Shown in pieces: positions 52,513 to 63,195 of a stretch of DNA of 64,000 nt. The position numbers and the translations under genes are program-made. The notes under the pieces are model-generated. The model searched no databases. It saw nothing but the letters and a program-made list of their open reading frames with translations, and was not told the DNA's origin. The stretch covers positions 372,001-436,000 of the forward strand of contig NZ_LMSU01000002.1 of assembly GCF_001429625.1 (NCBI RefSeq), written 5' to 3'. Position 1 is the stretch's first letter; each line of letters starts with the position of its first letter. The stretch comes from Nocardioides sp. Soil805. GTDB lineage: Bacteria > Actinomycetota > Actinomycetes > Propionibacteriales > Nocardioidaceae.

Positions 52513-53427
52513 CTAGCGGGGCAGGACCATCCGGTACGCCGCCCGCTCGATGCGCCACGTGCGGCTGCGCTCGGGGCCGTAGATCTCGCCGTCGGCGGAG
52601 ACCCAGAACTCCTCGCCCGTGACCGACACCGTCGAGCCGCGCAGGCTGATGACGTCGTCGCGCTCCTGGTGCTCGCCCTTGCGGAGCTTGGCGACGTACC
52701 CGAGCTTGGCGCCCGGGCTGACGGCCCGGCTGATCATCACGTCGAGGCGCCCGTCCTCGGGGTCGGCGTCGGGGGTGACCTCGGTGCCGCCGCCGACGTT
52801 GGCGCCGTTGCCGATCGCCACCATCAGCACCGGCTGGTCGACGTCGTTGACGACCACGCCGTCGACCTCGACCCGCAGCCGGCGGTGCGGCGGGTGGAAG
52901 GCCGCCAGGAGGGCGCCGATGGGGTAGCCCGCCTTGCCGATGTTGACCTTGCCGACACCGATGGAGCCGAGGCGCTGCTTCCACTTGTGGCCCTTGCGGC
53001 TGGCCTGGGCGCCGGTGCCGACGTGCACGTTGTTGACCACGACGGAGCCGGTCTCGTCGACGATGAGGTCGACCGGGCGGGGCTCGCCGTCCAGCACGAG
53101 CCGCGCGGCCTCCTCGATGGGCAGCGGGATGCCGGTGCCGCGGGCGAAGTCGTTGCCGGTGCCGAGGGGGAGCAGGGCCAGGGTGCGGTCGGCGAGCTCG
53201 TGGCGCTTGTGCAGCGCCGCGACCACCGCGTGGAGGCTGCCGTCACCGCCGGCCACGACGATCCGCCGCGAGCCGGCCCGGTGCAGGACGCCGTCGAGCT
53301 CACCGGGGTTGGAGGTGGCTGCCACCTCGACCGACGTCGCCTCCCGCAGGATCGTCAGGGCGAGGTCCAGCGTCTCCTGGTCGGAGGTGCCGGCCTCGGC
53401 GTTGGTGATCACGAGCATCGGGTCCAC
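52513..53427 (-). CDS. Diacylglycerol kinase-like lipid kinase (304 aa)
   Basis: YegS/DgkB family: VVAGGDGSLHAVVAAL is the nucleotide-binding GGDGS motif, LLPLGTGNDFARGTG the second motif, and GNGANVGGGTEVTPDADPEDGRLDVM a family hallmark. It should phosphorylate diacylglycerol or a related lipid at the membrane inner face using ATP. The start is GTG 53427 or ATG 53418 three codons later. It is divergent from purA. Confidence 0.88.
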   Translation of the reverse strand: MDPMLVITNAEAGTSDQETLDLALTILREATSVEVAATSNPGELDGVLHRAGSRRIVVAGGDGSLHAVVAALHKRHELADRTLALLPLGTGNDFARGTGIPLPIEEAARLVLDGEPRPVDLIVDETGSVVVNNVHVGTGAQASRKGHKWKQRLGSIGVGKVNIGKAGYPIGALLAAFHPPHRRLRVEVDGVVVNDVDQPVLMVAIGNGANVGGGTEVTPDADPEDGRLDVMISRAVSPGAKLGYVAKLRKGEHQERDDVISLRGSTVSVTGEEFWVSADGEIYGPERSRTWRIERAAYRMVLPR

Positions 53428-53494
53428 GGCTGGACAGTAGTCGACCACCCCGCCCGGGCGACGGGCGCGATCCCGCCAGGTCCCCGAACTGCGG

Positions 53495-54862
<1,368 letters not shown>

Positions 54863-54879
54863 CCCGCCGCCGGCCTCCA

Positions 54880-54949
54880 TGTAACGCTCTGTTACGCGAG
54901 GTTCACACCCCACCGATGGGGTGCAGAGCCCGCGTAACGGGGCGTTACA
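54880..54949. repeat. 70-bp palindromic repeat, copy A
   Basis: Nested inverted repeat: outer arms TGTAACGC (54880-54887) and GCGTTACA (54942-54949), inner GTTACGCG (54891-54898) and CGCGTAAC (54931-54938), and a core CACCCCA-CCGA-TGGGGTG (54906-54923). It lies just after purA, and the TTA at 54945-54947 is the stop codon of the minus-strand AbiEi-like gene. It shares length, outer arms and core with copy B at 56085-56154. Confidence 0.9.
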
Positions 54950-55934
54950 GCCGGCGGGGCCGCGTCACGACGTACGGCGCGAGGTCGGCCGTGTCGGTAC
55001 CGAACCGGGCCACCGTGTCGGCCTGCTCCCGAGCGAGCCTCCGCAGTGCCACCACCCGGCCCGCCCCGCAGTCGTGGGCCGTGATGCGGGACATTCCGAG
55101 CTTGAACCCGGTGATGAAGTCCTGGCGCTTCTTCTCCTTCCACAGCGCCGCCGGGTCCGGGACGTCGCCATCGAGGTACTTCAGGTGGCCGTCCACCTCG
55201 AACACGTGCCGACCGACCCTCAGGTCGCACCACACCGTGCGGCTCCCGTCGGTGAGGCCGAACTGTGTCTCCGGTCGACCGATGCCGAGGTCGGTGACCA
55301 GCATCCGCCCCAGTGACTCCAGCCAGCTCTCGGAGCCCGCGTCCGCGAGCTCGACAGCCGCACGGACCGCCCGGCTGCCAGGCCAGCAGTGCATGAAGTC
55401 AGCGATCGCGGCGAGCTCCGCCCGGCTCACCCCGCGCCGCAGCGCCTGGTCACAGGCAGCGACTCCGGCGTCCCGGCCGTGCTCACGTGCGAGGTCGATG
55501 GCGGTCCTGGCCGCGCCGAGTGCCGGGACCCCGCCGACGGTCGTCGCGTGCTCGGGCAGGTACGGCGCTCCGTGGTGCTTGATGCCGGCCCTGATGCGGG
55601 TCCCGTGCACCCGGGATCGGGTCCGGTGGACCAGGCTCGCGCGGGCGTCGGGGACCCCCATGCGCAGCAGGAGTGCGGAGGAGTCGTGGCTGAAGACGCC
55701 GTCGGTGCCGATGACCAGGGCGGCCGCGTGGATCCGGGCCACGGGGCGGGCGCGGTGGGCATCGAGGGCCTGCCACCAGTCGTGGTCGGCGTACACGCCC
55801 TTCCGCACCCGGACCCACGCGCGCTCGCGCACCAGCCGGGCGACGTCGGCCGGGGACAGGCCGGTGGCCAGCGCCTGCCGGTGGGTCAGCAGCCCGTGCT
55901 GGTCGAGGGCGGGTCGGTAGCTCTGGAGGTCCAT
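54945..55934 (-). CDS. AbiEi-type antitoxin-like protein with DUF559-like nuclease domain (329 aa)
   Basis: Residues about 10-50 (HGLLTHRQALATGLS...RERAWVRVRKGVYA) are the winged-helix 'AbiEi antitoxin N-terminal' domain. The middle (about 60-180) matches the solitary type IV toxin-antitoxin-like family common in actinobacteria. The C-terminus (about 200-315) resembles DUF559/very-short-patch-repair PD-(D/E)xK nucleases: Asp237 in WCDLRV, then VFEVDGHLKYLD with Glu246 and Asp248. The usual AbiEii toxin gene is absent. The gene sits between purA and purD and is flanked by two 70-bp palindromes, copy A containing its stop codon. Confidence 0.8.
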   Translation of the reverse strand: MDLQSYRPALDQHGLLTHRQALATGLSPADVARLVRERAWVRVRKGVYADHDWWQALDAHRARPVARIHAAALVIGTDGVFSHDSSALLLRMGVPDARASLVHRTRSRVHGTRIRAGIKHHGAPYLPEHATTVGGVPALGAARTAIDLAREHGRDAGVAACDQALRRGVSRAELAAIADFMHCWPGSRAVRAAVELADAGSESWLESLGRMLVTDLGIGRPETQFGLTDGSRTVWCDLRVGRHVFEVDGHLKYLDGDVPDPAALWKEKKRQDFITGFKLGMSRITAHDCGAGRVVALRRLAREQADTVARFGTDTADLAPYVVTRPRRL

Positions 55935-56084
55935 CCCTGGATGGTGCGAGCGGACCCGGCAACCGTGGCCCGACCGGCCATGGAGTTGTGGAGGGAGCGG
56001 TCAGAGGCGGGCCTGTGGACTGCTGCCGGCCCGCCCACCCGCGAGCCAGCCCGGGCCGACCCGCCCTGGGCCGGGCAGCCTTCA

Positions 56085-56154
56085 TGTAACGCGCCGTTAC
56101 TTGAGCTCCACACCCCACCGGTGGGGTGTGGAGCCCGCCTGACGGAGCGTTACA
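56085..56154. repeat. 70-bp palindromic repeat, copy B
   Basis: Outer arms TGTAACGC (56085-56092) and GCGTTACA (56147-56154) are identical to copy A. The core is a perfect 30-bp palindrome at 56105-56134: GCTCCACACCCCACC followed directly by GGTGGGGTGTGGAGC. The inner GTTAC arm has decayed on one side (CCTGACG). It lies upstream of the AbiEi-like gene and 35 nt before the purD start. Confidence 0.9.
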
Positions 56155-56189
56155 TGGGCGCAGCGCCGACGCCGATAGGATCGTCGCCC

Positions 56190-57464
56190 GTGAAGTCCCT
56201 CGTCCTCGGCACCGGCGGTCGCGAGCACGCGCTGGCCCGCTCCCTGGCCCGCGAGCCCGACGCCGAGGTGCACGCCGCGCCCGGCAACCCGGGCATCGCC
56301 GCGGTCGCCACCCTCCACGACGTCGACCCGCTGGACGGTGAGGCGGTCGCCGCGCTGGCCACCCGCCTGGGCGTCGACCTGGTGATCGTCGGCCCCGAGG
56401 CGCCGCTGGTGGCTGGTGTCGCCGACCCGGTACGGGCGGCGGGCATCTCCGTCTACGGACCCTCCCGCGCGGCCGCGCAGGTCGAGGGGTCGAAGGCGTT
56501 CAGCAAGGACGTGATGGCCGCGGCCGGCGTGCCGACGGCACGGTCCCTCGTGTGCACCACACCCGACGAGGCCGAGGCCGCGCTCGACGCGCTGGGTGCG
56601 CCGTACGTCGTGAAGGACGACGCCCTCGCTGCGGGCAAGGGTGTCGTGGTGACCACCGACCGTGCCGAGGCACTGGCCCACGCGGCCGCCTGCGACCGGG
56701 TGGTGGTGGAGGAGTTCCTCGACGGCCCCGAGGTCTCGATCTTCGCCGTCTGCGACGGCACCACGGCGCGGGCGCTGCAGCCTGCGCAGGACTTCAAGCG
56801 CATCTTCGACGGCGGGCGCGGCCCCAACACCGGCGGCATGGGCGCCTACTCGCCACTGCCGTGGGCGCCGGCCGACCTCGCCGAGCAGGTGCTCGCCACC
56901 GTCGTGCAGCCCACCCTCGACGAGATGGCGCGCCGCGGCGCCCCCTTCGTCGGCACCCTGTACGTCGGTCTCGCGCTCACCGCCGACGGCCCGCGGGTGA
57001 TCGAGTTCAACTGCCGCTTCGGTGACCCGGACACCCAGCCGGTCCTCGCGCTGATGACCTCCCCGCTCGGCGACCTCCTCAAGGCGGCCGCCGACGGCGA
57101 CCTCGGCGCCGTACCCGCCCCGACGTTCGCCGACGGCGCCTCGGTGACCGTCGTGATGGCCAGCGCGGGCTACCCGCAGTCGTCCTCGAAGGGCGACGTC
57201 ATCATCGGCACCGAGACGCTCGCCGTGGAGACGGACGTGGACGTGATCCATGCCGGCACCGCCCGCAACGAGGCAGGAGAGCTGGTCACGGCCGGCGGTC
57301 GGGTGCTCGCCGTCACCGCCACCGGTGCCGACGTCGCCGACGCCCGGGCCAAGGCCTACGAGGGCATCAACACCATCTCGTTCCCCGGTGCCCAGTGGCG
57401 CCGGGACATCGCTGCCGAACCGCTGGGTGTCGTCGAGGGCGCCTCGCTCACACAGGAGTCCTGA
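56190..57464 (+). CDS. purD: Phosphoribosylamine-glycine ligase (GARS, 424 aa)
   Basis: ATP-grasp ligase forming glycinamide ribonucleotide in de novo purine synthesis. N-terminal LVLGTGGREHALARSL, IVGPEAPLVAGV, PYVVKDDALAAGKGV, FLDGPEVSIFAVCDG, FDGGRGPNTGGMGAYSP and VIEFNCRFGDPDTQ are family blocks. It is the single-domain form. GTG start at 56190, 35 nt after palindromic repeat B, so the repeat lies in its leader. The stop overlaps the purB start by 1 nt (TGATG). Confidence 0.96.
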   Translation: MKSLVLGTGGREHALARSLAREPDAEVHAAPGNPGIAAVATLHDVDPLDGEAVAALATRLGVDLVIVGPEAPLVAGVADPVRAAGISVYGPSRAAAQVEGSKAFSKDVMAAAGVPTARSLVCTTPDEAEAALDALGAPYVVKDDALAAGKGVVVTTDRAEALAHAAACDRVVVEEFLDGPEVSIFAVCDGTTARALQPAQDFKRIFDGGRGPNTGGMGAYSPLPWAPADLAEQVLATVVQPTLDEMARRGAPFVGTLYVGLALTADGPRVIEFNCRFGDPDTQPVLALMTSPLGDLLKAAADGDLGAVPAPTFADGASVTVVMASAGYPQSSSKGDVIIGTETLAVETDVDVIHAGTARNEAGELVTAGGRVLAVTATGADVADARAKAYEGINTISFPGAQWRRDIAAEPLGVVEGASLTQES

Positions 57465-58897
57465 TGACCGTCCCGAACGTCTCCGTCCCCAACGTGCTGG
57501 CCACCCGCTACGCCGGGGCCGACCTCGCCGCGATCTGGAGCCCCGAGCACAAGATCGTGCTGGAGCGGCAGCTGTGGATCGCCGTCCTCACCGCCCAGCG
57601 CGACCTCGGGGTCGACGTCCCCGACGGCGTCATCGAGGCCTACGAGAAGGTCGTCGACCAGGTCGACCTCGCCTCCATCGCCGCCCGCGAGCGGGTCACC
57701 CGCCACGACGTGAAGGCACGCATCGAGGAGTTCGCGGCGCTGGCCGGCCACGAGCACATCCACAAGGGCATGACGAGCCGCGACCTCACCGAGAACGTCG
57801 AGCAGCTCCAGGTCAAGCAGTCCCTCGCGCTGCTCCGCGACCGCGCCGTCGCCACCCTGACCCGCCTCGCCCGCCTCGCGGCGGAGCACGAGGCCACCGT
57901 GATGGCCGGCCGCTCGCACAACGTGGCCGCGCAGGCGACCACCCTGGGCAAGCGCTTCGCCACCGTCGCCGACGAGCTGCTGATCTCGGTCCAGCGCGTC
58001 GAGGAGCTCCTCGCGCGCTACCCGCTGCGCGGCATCAAGGGCCCGATGGGCACCTCGCAGGACATGCTCGACCTGCTCGGCGGCGACGCGGCCCGCCTCG
58101 ACGAGCTCGAGACCCGGGTCGCCGCCCACCTCGGCTTCGACCACGTGCTCACCAGCGTCGGCCAGGTCTACCCCCGCTCGCTCGACTTCGACGTGCTCTC
58201 GGCGCTGGTGCAGCTCACCGCCGCGCCCTCCAACCTCGCCACCACGATCCGGCTGATGGCGGGCATCGAGCTGGTGACCGAGGGCTTCAAGGAGGGCCAG
58301 GTCGGCTCGTCGGCGATGCCGCACAAGATGAACACCCGCTCCTGCGAGCGGGTCAACGGTCTCGCCGTCATCACGCGCGGCTACCTGTCGATGGTGGGCG
58401 AGCTCGCCGGCGACCAGTGGAACGAGGGCGACGTCTCCTGCTCCGTCGTACGCCGCGTGGCGCTGCCCGACGCGTTCTTCGCCGTCGACGGGCTCTTCCA
58501 GACGTTCCTCACCGTGCTCGACGAGTTCGGCGCGTTCCCGGCGGTCATCCAGCGCGAGCTCGACCGCTACCTGCCGTTCCTGGCCACCACCAAGGTGCTG
58601 ATGGCCGCGGTCCGCAAGGGCGTCGGCCGCGAGACCGGCCACGAGGCGATCAAGGAGGCCGCCGTGGGGGTGGCCCTCGACATGCGCCGCGGCCAGGTCG
58701 ACAACGACGTCTTCGACCGGCTCGCCGCCGACCCGCGCCTCGACCTGTCCCGCGAGGAGATCGACGCGCTCGTGGCCGAGCCGATCGAGTTCACCGGCGC
58801 CGCGGTCGCGCAGACCCGCGCCGTGGTCGCCCGGGTCGAGGCGTTGGCCGCCGCGCACCCCGAGGCGGCGGCGTACACGCCCGGCGCGATCCTCTGA
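57464..58897 (+). CDS. purB: Adenylosuccinate lyase (477 aa)
   Basis: Fumarase/aspartase superfamily lyase acting twice in purine synthesis (SAICAR to AICAR and adenylosuccinate to AMP, releasing fumarate). The signature loop is VGSSAMPHKMNTRSCE with the catalytic Ser; HKGMTSRDLTENVEQ and GRSHNVAAQATTLGKR are further conserved blocks. Directly coupled to purD (TGATG). Confidence 0.96.
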   Translation: MTVPNVSVPNVLATRYAGADLAAIWSPEHKIVLERQLWIAVLTAQRDLGVDVPDGVIEAYEKVVDQVDLASIAARERVTRHDVKARIEEFAALAGHEHIHKGMTSRDLTENVEQLQVKQSLALLRDRAVATLTRLARLAAEHEATVMAGRSHNVAAQATTLGKRFATVADELLISVQRVEELLARYPLRGIKGPMGTSQDMLDLLGGDAARLDELETRVAAHLGFDHVLTSVGQVYPRSLDFDVLSALVQLTAAPSNLATTIRLMAGIELVTEGFKEGQVGSSAMPHKMNTRSCERVNGLAVITRGYLSMVGELAGDQWNEGDVSCSVVRRVALPDAFFAVDGLFQTFLTVLDEFGAFPAVIQRELDRYLPFLATTKVLMAAVRKGVGRETGHEAIKEAAVGVALDMRRGQVDNDVFDRLAADPRLDLSREEIDALVAEPIEFTGAAVAQTRAVVARVEALAAAHPEAAAYTPGAIL

Positions 58898-58904
58898 CCC
58901 TGAG

Positions 58905-58957
58905 CCGGACCGTGTGCGGTCGCAGTCAACTGTCGACGACGACCGCCCACACTCCGG
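58905..58957. terminator. Imperfect hairpin between convergent purB and DUF5655 genes
   Basis: 18-nt arms (58905-58922 and 58940-58957, CCGGACCGTGTGCGGTCG against CGACCGCCCACACTCCGG) pair at 15 of 18 positions around a 17-nt loop, 8 nt after the purB stop. No T-run. Confidence 0.5.
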
Positions 58958-58960
58958 CGC

Positions 58961-59332
58961 TCATCTGGCGGCGTGCTGCCACGCCTCCCGCAGCCACCCG
59001 CGCACCTCGTCGTCGACCTCGCTGACGTCGACCAGCTCGAGGTGGTGCATCCAGACCTGCGGGGAGGGGTGCACCACCTCCTTGACGCGCGGGGACGCGA
59101 CCTCGCGCGGGAGGGCGATCGACAGCACGGCGGGGACGTCGGAGCGGACGTACTGCCCGGGCCGCCAGACGTACGCGAAGCCGCGACCGTGCCGGAAGGC
59201 GACCTGGCTGCGCGTGACCCGGGACTCCACGTCACCGAGCTCGTCGACGATCGCGGCGACCCGGTCGTGGATCGCGAGCGCCACCGGGAAGCCGTCGAAC
59301 AGGCTGGCCGCCGACCTGCCCTCGTGGGTCAC
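58961..59332 (-). CDS. DUF5655-like protein (123 aa)
   Basis: Small protein with the strings VESRVTRSQVAFRHGRGFAYVWRPGQYV, AVLSIALPRE and KEVVHPSPQVWMHHLEL, which match DUF5655 as I remember it (a domain sometimes linked to DUF91/PD-DExK-like proteins). No catalytic role known. The GTG at 59332 is the only start that fits the divergent acylphosphatase promoter region (28 nt gap). A terminating hairpin lies beyond its 3' end. Confidence 0.75.
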   Translation of the reverse strand: MTHEGRSAASLFDGFPVALAIHDRVAAIVDELGDVESRVTRSQVAFRHGRGFAYVWRPGQYVRSDVPAVLSIALPREVASPRVKEVVHPSPQVWMHHLELVDVSEVDDEVRGWLREAWQHAAR

Positions 59333-59360
59333 CTCGACAGTCTCGCGCCATGATGGACCG

Positions 59361-59633
59361 GTGACCACCGCAGTCGACCTCCACGTCACCGGCCGCGTCC
59401 AGGGCGTGGCCTTCCGTGCCGCCACCCAGCAGGAGGCCGAGCGGCTCGGTGTGACCGGCTGGGTGCGCAACGAGCCGGACGGGTCGGTGGCCGCCCACCT
59501 CGAGGGCGACGCCGACGCGGTCGACGCGCTGGTCGCCTGGTGCCGCCGCGGCCCGACCGGCTCGAGGGTCCGCAGCGTCGCGGTCCGCGAGGCCGCCGTG
59601 GCGGACGACCGGGACTTCCGGATCCGCTACTGA
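59361..59633 (+). CDS. acyP: Acylphosphatase (90 aa)
   Basis: Hydrolyses carboxyl-phosphate bonds. VTGRVQGVAFRAATQQEAERLG carries the phosphate loop and catalytic Arg; the usual GVGFR reads GVAFR, so one loop Gly is Ala. The catalytic Asn is present in GWVRNEPDGSV. The length is standard. GTG start 59361, just after GATGGACCG. Confidence 0.9.
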   Translation: MTTAVDLHVTGRVQGVAFRAATQQEAERLGVTGWVRNEPDGSVAAHLEGDADAVDALVAWCRRGPTGSRVRSVAVREAAVADDRDFRIRY

Positions 59634-59673
59634 GGTCGCCCCGCGCCCGCCCTACGCACCAAGGAGAGGGCGC

Positions 59674-61116
59674 TCAGTCGCCCAGGCGCCAGGACCGTAC
59701 GGCGGCCGCGAGCGCGATCGCGAGCACGGCCAGCGCCGCGACGAGCGCCCAGCGGGCCGCGAGCTCGACCGAGGTGAAGGACTGCGAGGCCTGGTAGACC
59801 GTCATCAGCAGCGCGGCGCCGAGCGCCGACCCGATCCGCTGGCCGGTCTGCAGTGCCCCGCCGGCGGCCCCGCCCATCTGCGGCGGCACCTCGGCCAGGG
59901 TGAGGGTGAAGTTGGGGGAGATGACCCCGCCGCCACCGACGCCGGCGAGGAACATCGCCGGGGCCAGCGTCCACCACAGCGTGTCCGCGGGCGAGGTGAC
60001 CAGCCACGCCGCGAGCGCCGTACCGCTCATCATCACCGACAGGGCGATCAGGGTGACCCGACGTCCCAGCCGGCCGACCAGCCGTCCGGCGAGCGGTGAC
60101 GTGGTGGCCGCACCGACGGCGAAGGGCGTCATCAGCAGCGCCGCCTGGAGCGGGGAGAAGCCGACGCCCTCCTGCAGGTGCACCGACAGCACCAGGAAGA
60201 TCCCGGTGAAGCCGGTGAAGTACAGCGTGCCGACGAGCAGTCCGTTGGCGTAGCCGGGGAGGCTGCGGAGCAGGGAGACGTCGAGCAGGGGCGGGTGGCC
60301 GCGAGCGACGGTGCGCTGCTCCCAGCGCAGGAACGCCCACGCCAGCGGCGGGAAGGCGAGCACGATCAGCAGCGGCCACCGGGCGCCGCCCTCGACGCTG
60401 ATGAGCGGGTAGAGCACCGAGACCACCGCGAGGCCGAGGAGCAGGGCACCGGGGATGTCGATGCGGGTGTCCTTGGCCGCGTCGCGCCCGCCGGGGTTGT
60501 CCGGGACGAGCCGCAGGATGAGCACCAGCGCGACCAGGCCGATGGGGACGTTGACCAGGAAGAGCGCGCGCCAGCCGTTCTCCTCGCCGAGCGCGCCGAT
60601 GAGCAGGCCGCCGATGAGCGGCCCGGCGGCCGAGGCGACCGCGACGGTGAACCCGAACATCCCGAAGGCGCGACCGCGCTCGTCGCCGCGGAACAGCTGC
60701 TGGATCAGTCCGGAGTTCTGCGGGGTCAGCAGCCCGGCGCTCGCGCCCTGGACCAGCCGGGCCACGACGATGGCCGCGGCGTTGGGCGCGAGCCCCACCG
60801 CCGCGCTGGAGACGACGAAGCCGATCAGCCCGATGGTCATCATCCGGCGACGCCCGTGCGCGTCCCCGAGCCGACCGCCGGCGACCAGCGTCATGCCGAA
60901 GGCCAGCGCGTAGCCGGACACCACCCACTGGATCGCGCCGGTCGACGCCTCGAGGCCCGCGCGGATCGAGGGCACCGCGACGTTGACGATGGTGACGTCG
61001 AGCAGCGACATGAAGCCGACCAGCAGGGAGACCGCCAGGATGCGCCACCGCCGGGGGTCGGGGACGTACTCCTGCGGCTCGGCCTCGACGGCCGCGTCCT
61101 CCTCGCGCTGGGTCAC
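59674..61116 (-). CDS. MFS drug:proton antiporter, DHA2/EmrB type (480 aa)
   Basis: About 14 hydrophobic spans. Motif [14 protein letters not shown] (motif D1 of 14-TM exporters) and [30 protein letters not shown] (motif A) are present, with motif C-like [20 protein letters not shown]. These exporters pump drugs or other hydrophobic compounds using the proton gradient. The GTG at 61116 has RBS AAGGTGG; a GTG three codons upstream at 61125 is possible. No regulator is adjacent. Confidence 0.9.
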   Translation of the reverse strand: MTQREEDAAVEAEPQEYVPDPRRWRILAVSLLVGFMSLLDVTIVNVAVPSIRAGLEASTGAIQWVVSGYALAFGMTLVAGGRLGDAHGRRRMMTIGLIGFVVSSAAVGLAPNAAAIVVARLVQGASAGLLTPQNSGLIQQLFRGDERGRAFGMFGFTVAVASAAGPLIGGLLIGALGEENGWRALFLVNVPIGLVALVLILRLVPDNPGGRDAAKDTRIDIPGALLLGLAVVSVLYPLISVEGGARWPLLIVLAFPPLAWAFLRWEQRTVARGHPPLLDVSLLRSLPGYANGLLVGTLYFTGFTGIFLVLSVHLQEGVGFSPLQAALLMTPFAVGAATTSPLAGRLVGRLGRRVTLIALSVMMSGTALAAWLVTSPADTLWWTLAPAMFLAGVGGGGVISPNFTLTLAEVPPQMGGAAGGALQTGQRIGSALGAALLMTVYQASQSFTSVELAARWALVAALAVLAIALAAAVRSWRLGD

Positions 61117-61222
61117 GCTCGCCACCTTCTCACCCGCCGTGAACTGGACCGTCCGAAGCCGTCCGAAGCGGTCCCGGTCGCGGCAAGGCAAGTCGAGTGA
61201 TCTTGTCGACTATCGTGGGGGC

Positions 61223-62101
61223 ATGACCACCACCACCTCGGTCCCGCCCACGTACGACGACGTGGAGGTCGTGGTGCCCGCCCCCGGCGACGGTCCGGGT
61301 AACTGGGCCGGTGCCGCGAGCGCCGTCCTGGTCGACGGCGTGACCTGGCTGACCTGGCGGGTACGACGCCCGCTCACCGACGGTCGTGGCGTCTCAGTGG
61401 TCGTGGCCCGCTCCGCCGACGGAACGAGCTTCGAGCCGGTCGTCGAGGTGTCGCGCGAGGCGTTCGGGGCCGAGTCCTTCGAGCGCCCGGTGCTGGTGCC
61501 GCTGCGCGAGGGCGGTTGGCGGCTCTACCTGTCCTGCGCGACCCCGGGCTCGAAGCACTGGTGGGTCGACAGCCTGACCGCCGACACCGTCGAGGGCCTC
61601 CCGACCGGGGTCCGGCGGCGGGTCCACGAGGGCGACCGCGACACCGGCGTCAAGGACCCGGTGGTGACCGTCGGTGACGACGGCTACGAGATGTGGCTGT
61701 GCTGCCACCCGCTCGACGACCCCGGCCAGGAGGACCGGATGACGACCCGGCGCCTCACCAGCCGCGACGGCCTGGACTGGGAGGACCGGGGCGAGGTGCT
61801 CGCCGGACGCCCGGGGGAGTGGGACGCACGCGGCGCCCGGGTGAGCGCGGTGCTCCCCGACGGGACGGTGCTCTACGACGGGCGCCCGGACGCCGAGTCC
61901 AACTGGTTCGAGACCACCGGGGTGGCGCACTGGGACGGGGGTGCGCTGACCCGCACCGGCCAGCCGCCGATCGCCTCGCCGTACTCCGACGGGGCCTTCC
62001 GCTACGCGACCGCCGTGCCGCTCCCCGACGGCCGCACCCGCTACTACGTCGAGGCTGCGCGCCCCGACGGGGCGCACGACCTGGTCACCTGCGTGCGCTG
62101 A
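61223..62101 (+). CDS. Five-bladed beta-propeller protein, GH32/43/130-like (292 aa)
   Basis: Repeated strands with Trp/Asp-rich turns ([84 protein letters not shown]) resemble the propeller of glycoside-hydrolase-like proteins. Acid residues appear at propeller-typical places, but a specific family cannot be fixed, and it may be non-catalytic. It has no signal peptide, so it is probably cytoplasmic. Its last 17 nt overlap the convergent sulfotransferase gene. Confidence 0.65.
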   Translation: MTTTTSVPPTYDDVEVVVPAPGDGPGNWAGAASAVLVDGVTWLTWRVRRPLTDGRGVSVVVARSADGTSFEPVVEVSREAFGAESFERPVLVPLREGGWRLYLSCATPGSKHWWVDSLTADTVEGLPTGVRRRVHEGDRDTGVKDPVVTVGDDGYEMWLCCHPLDDPGQEDRMTTRRLTSRDGLDWEDRGEVLAGRPGEWDARGARVSAVLPDGTVLYDGRPDAESNWFETTGVAHWDGGALTRTGQPPIASPYSDGAFRYATAVPLPDGRTRYYVEAARPDGAHDLVTCVR

Positions 62102-63068
62102 TGGATGTCACGGTGGCCCGCTCGCTGTAGGAGCCGCGGCTGTCGCCCGAGAGCCAGTCGCTGAAGTCCTGACCGGTCAGCGAGGCCAGCAGCTCGATGT
62201 CGGCGGCGAACGCCTCCTGCAGCCGACTCCGCTGGGCGGTGTGGAGGCGCGGTCGGTGCGCCTCCCGTCGGTCGCTCAGCAGCGAGATCATCGGCGGGTG
62301 CAGGCGCCGCCACACCTGCGGGGGAGCGAACTGCCCGAGCCGTGCGCCGCCGCGCACGACCGGCCCGACCACCCGTGGACGCCACCCGGGCGCCACGAAG
62401 CTGCGCGCGTTGTCGCGGGGGATCTCCTCGACCATCCCCTCGCGGATGCCCAGGAACCGGCTGACCCGGTCGACCGCGGAGCGGGGGTCGTCGACGAGGT
62501 CGCGGTAGCGCAGCACCAGCACCCGCTCCGGGGCGACGTAGGAGTAGAGGTGGTCGAGCTGCTCGCCGTAGCGGCCGAGGTCGCGGTAGCGCCAGAACGG
62601 CGCCCACCCCGCGCGCACCCGCTCGTCCTGGGCGGCGAAGGCGGTCTCGAAGTCGGCCTCGGGCTCGAGGCCGTCGGACCACAGGTGCATCCAGTTGCTG
62701 TAGGCGCGGTCGATGGGGTCGCGGACCACGGCGACCAGGCGCACGTCGGGCAGCCGCTCGGCGATGCGCCGGTGCGCGCCGCGGCTCCACAGGTAGAAGG
62801 GCGTGCTCTCACCGCGGACCTGGTCGTCGCGGGCCGGCGCGAAGAGCGGGAAGTAGCGGTCGTCGCGCCAGATCCACTCCTGCTGCGAGTGCTTGTCGCC
62901 GGGACCGCGCCAGGCCGGCGGGGGCGCCCCGTCGCAGAGCCAGTACTTGGGCTCCTTGGGCGACGACACGAACACGTCCGGGTGCTGGGCCAGCGCGGCG
63001 TGCAGCGCGGTGGTGCCCGCCTTGGGCGCGCCGATGACCAGGAAGTCGGGCCGAGGGGTGCGGGTCAT
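62085..63068 (-). CDS. Sulfotransferase family protein (327 aa)
   Basis: PAPS-dependent sulfotransferase. The 5'-phosphosulfate loop is [18 protein letters not shown] and the 3'-phosphate motif is [27 protein letters not shown] is the later conserved segment. Bacterial members of this type sulfate glycolipids or cell-surface sugars. The ATG at 63068 follows GGGAG with 5-nt spacing. Preceded by an AT-rich promoter island. Confidence 0.87.
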   Translation of the reverse strand: MTRTPRPDFLVIGAPKAGTTALHAALAQHPDVFVSSPKEPKYWLCDGAPPPAWRGPGDKHSQQEWIWRDDRYFPLFAPARDDQVRGESTPFYLWSRGAHRRIAERLPDVRLVAVVRDPIDRAYSNWMHLWSDGLEPEADFETAFAAQDERVRAGWAPFWRYRDLGRYGEQLDHLYSYVAPERVLVLRYRDLVDDPRSAVDRVSRFLGIREGMVEEIPRDNARSFVAPGWRPRVVGPVVRGGARLGQFAPPQVWRRLHPPMISLLSDRREAHRPRLHTAQRSRLQEAFAADIELLASLTGQDFSDWLSGDSRGSYSERATVTSISARR

Positions 63069-63120
63069 GGTCACTCCCGGGAGATAAATGGTGTTGTAAA
63101 TACACTAAATCAGTAGTTAA
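63069..63120 (-). promoter_or_regulatory. AT-rich promoter island of the sulfotransferase gene
   Basis: About 50 bp with far more A+T than anything nearby separate the sulfotransferase start from the divergent gene. It contains TGTA-AA-TACA (63095-63104), a perfect palindrome inside GTGTTGTAAATACAC, a likely operator. TTATCT/TTTAGT boxes on the minus strand could form a promoter. Confidence 0.4.
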
Positions 63121-63195
63121 TGGATCGCCACTGTGTCGCAGATCCCGTCGCCGCCGGTTCGGTACGACGCGTCGCGGGCCCCGACAATGGCTGCC

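Noticed and set aside
54945..55934. Complete type IV AbiE toxin-antitoxin system
   Set aside because: There is no AbiEii nucleotidyltransferase gene on either side; the protein instead has its own nuclease-like C-terminus.
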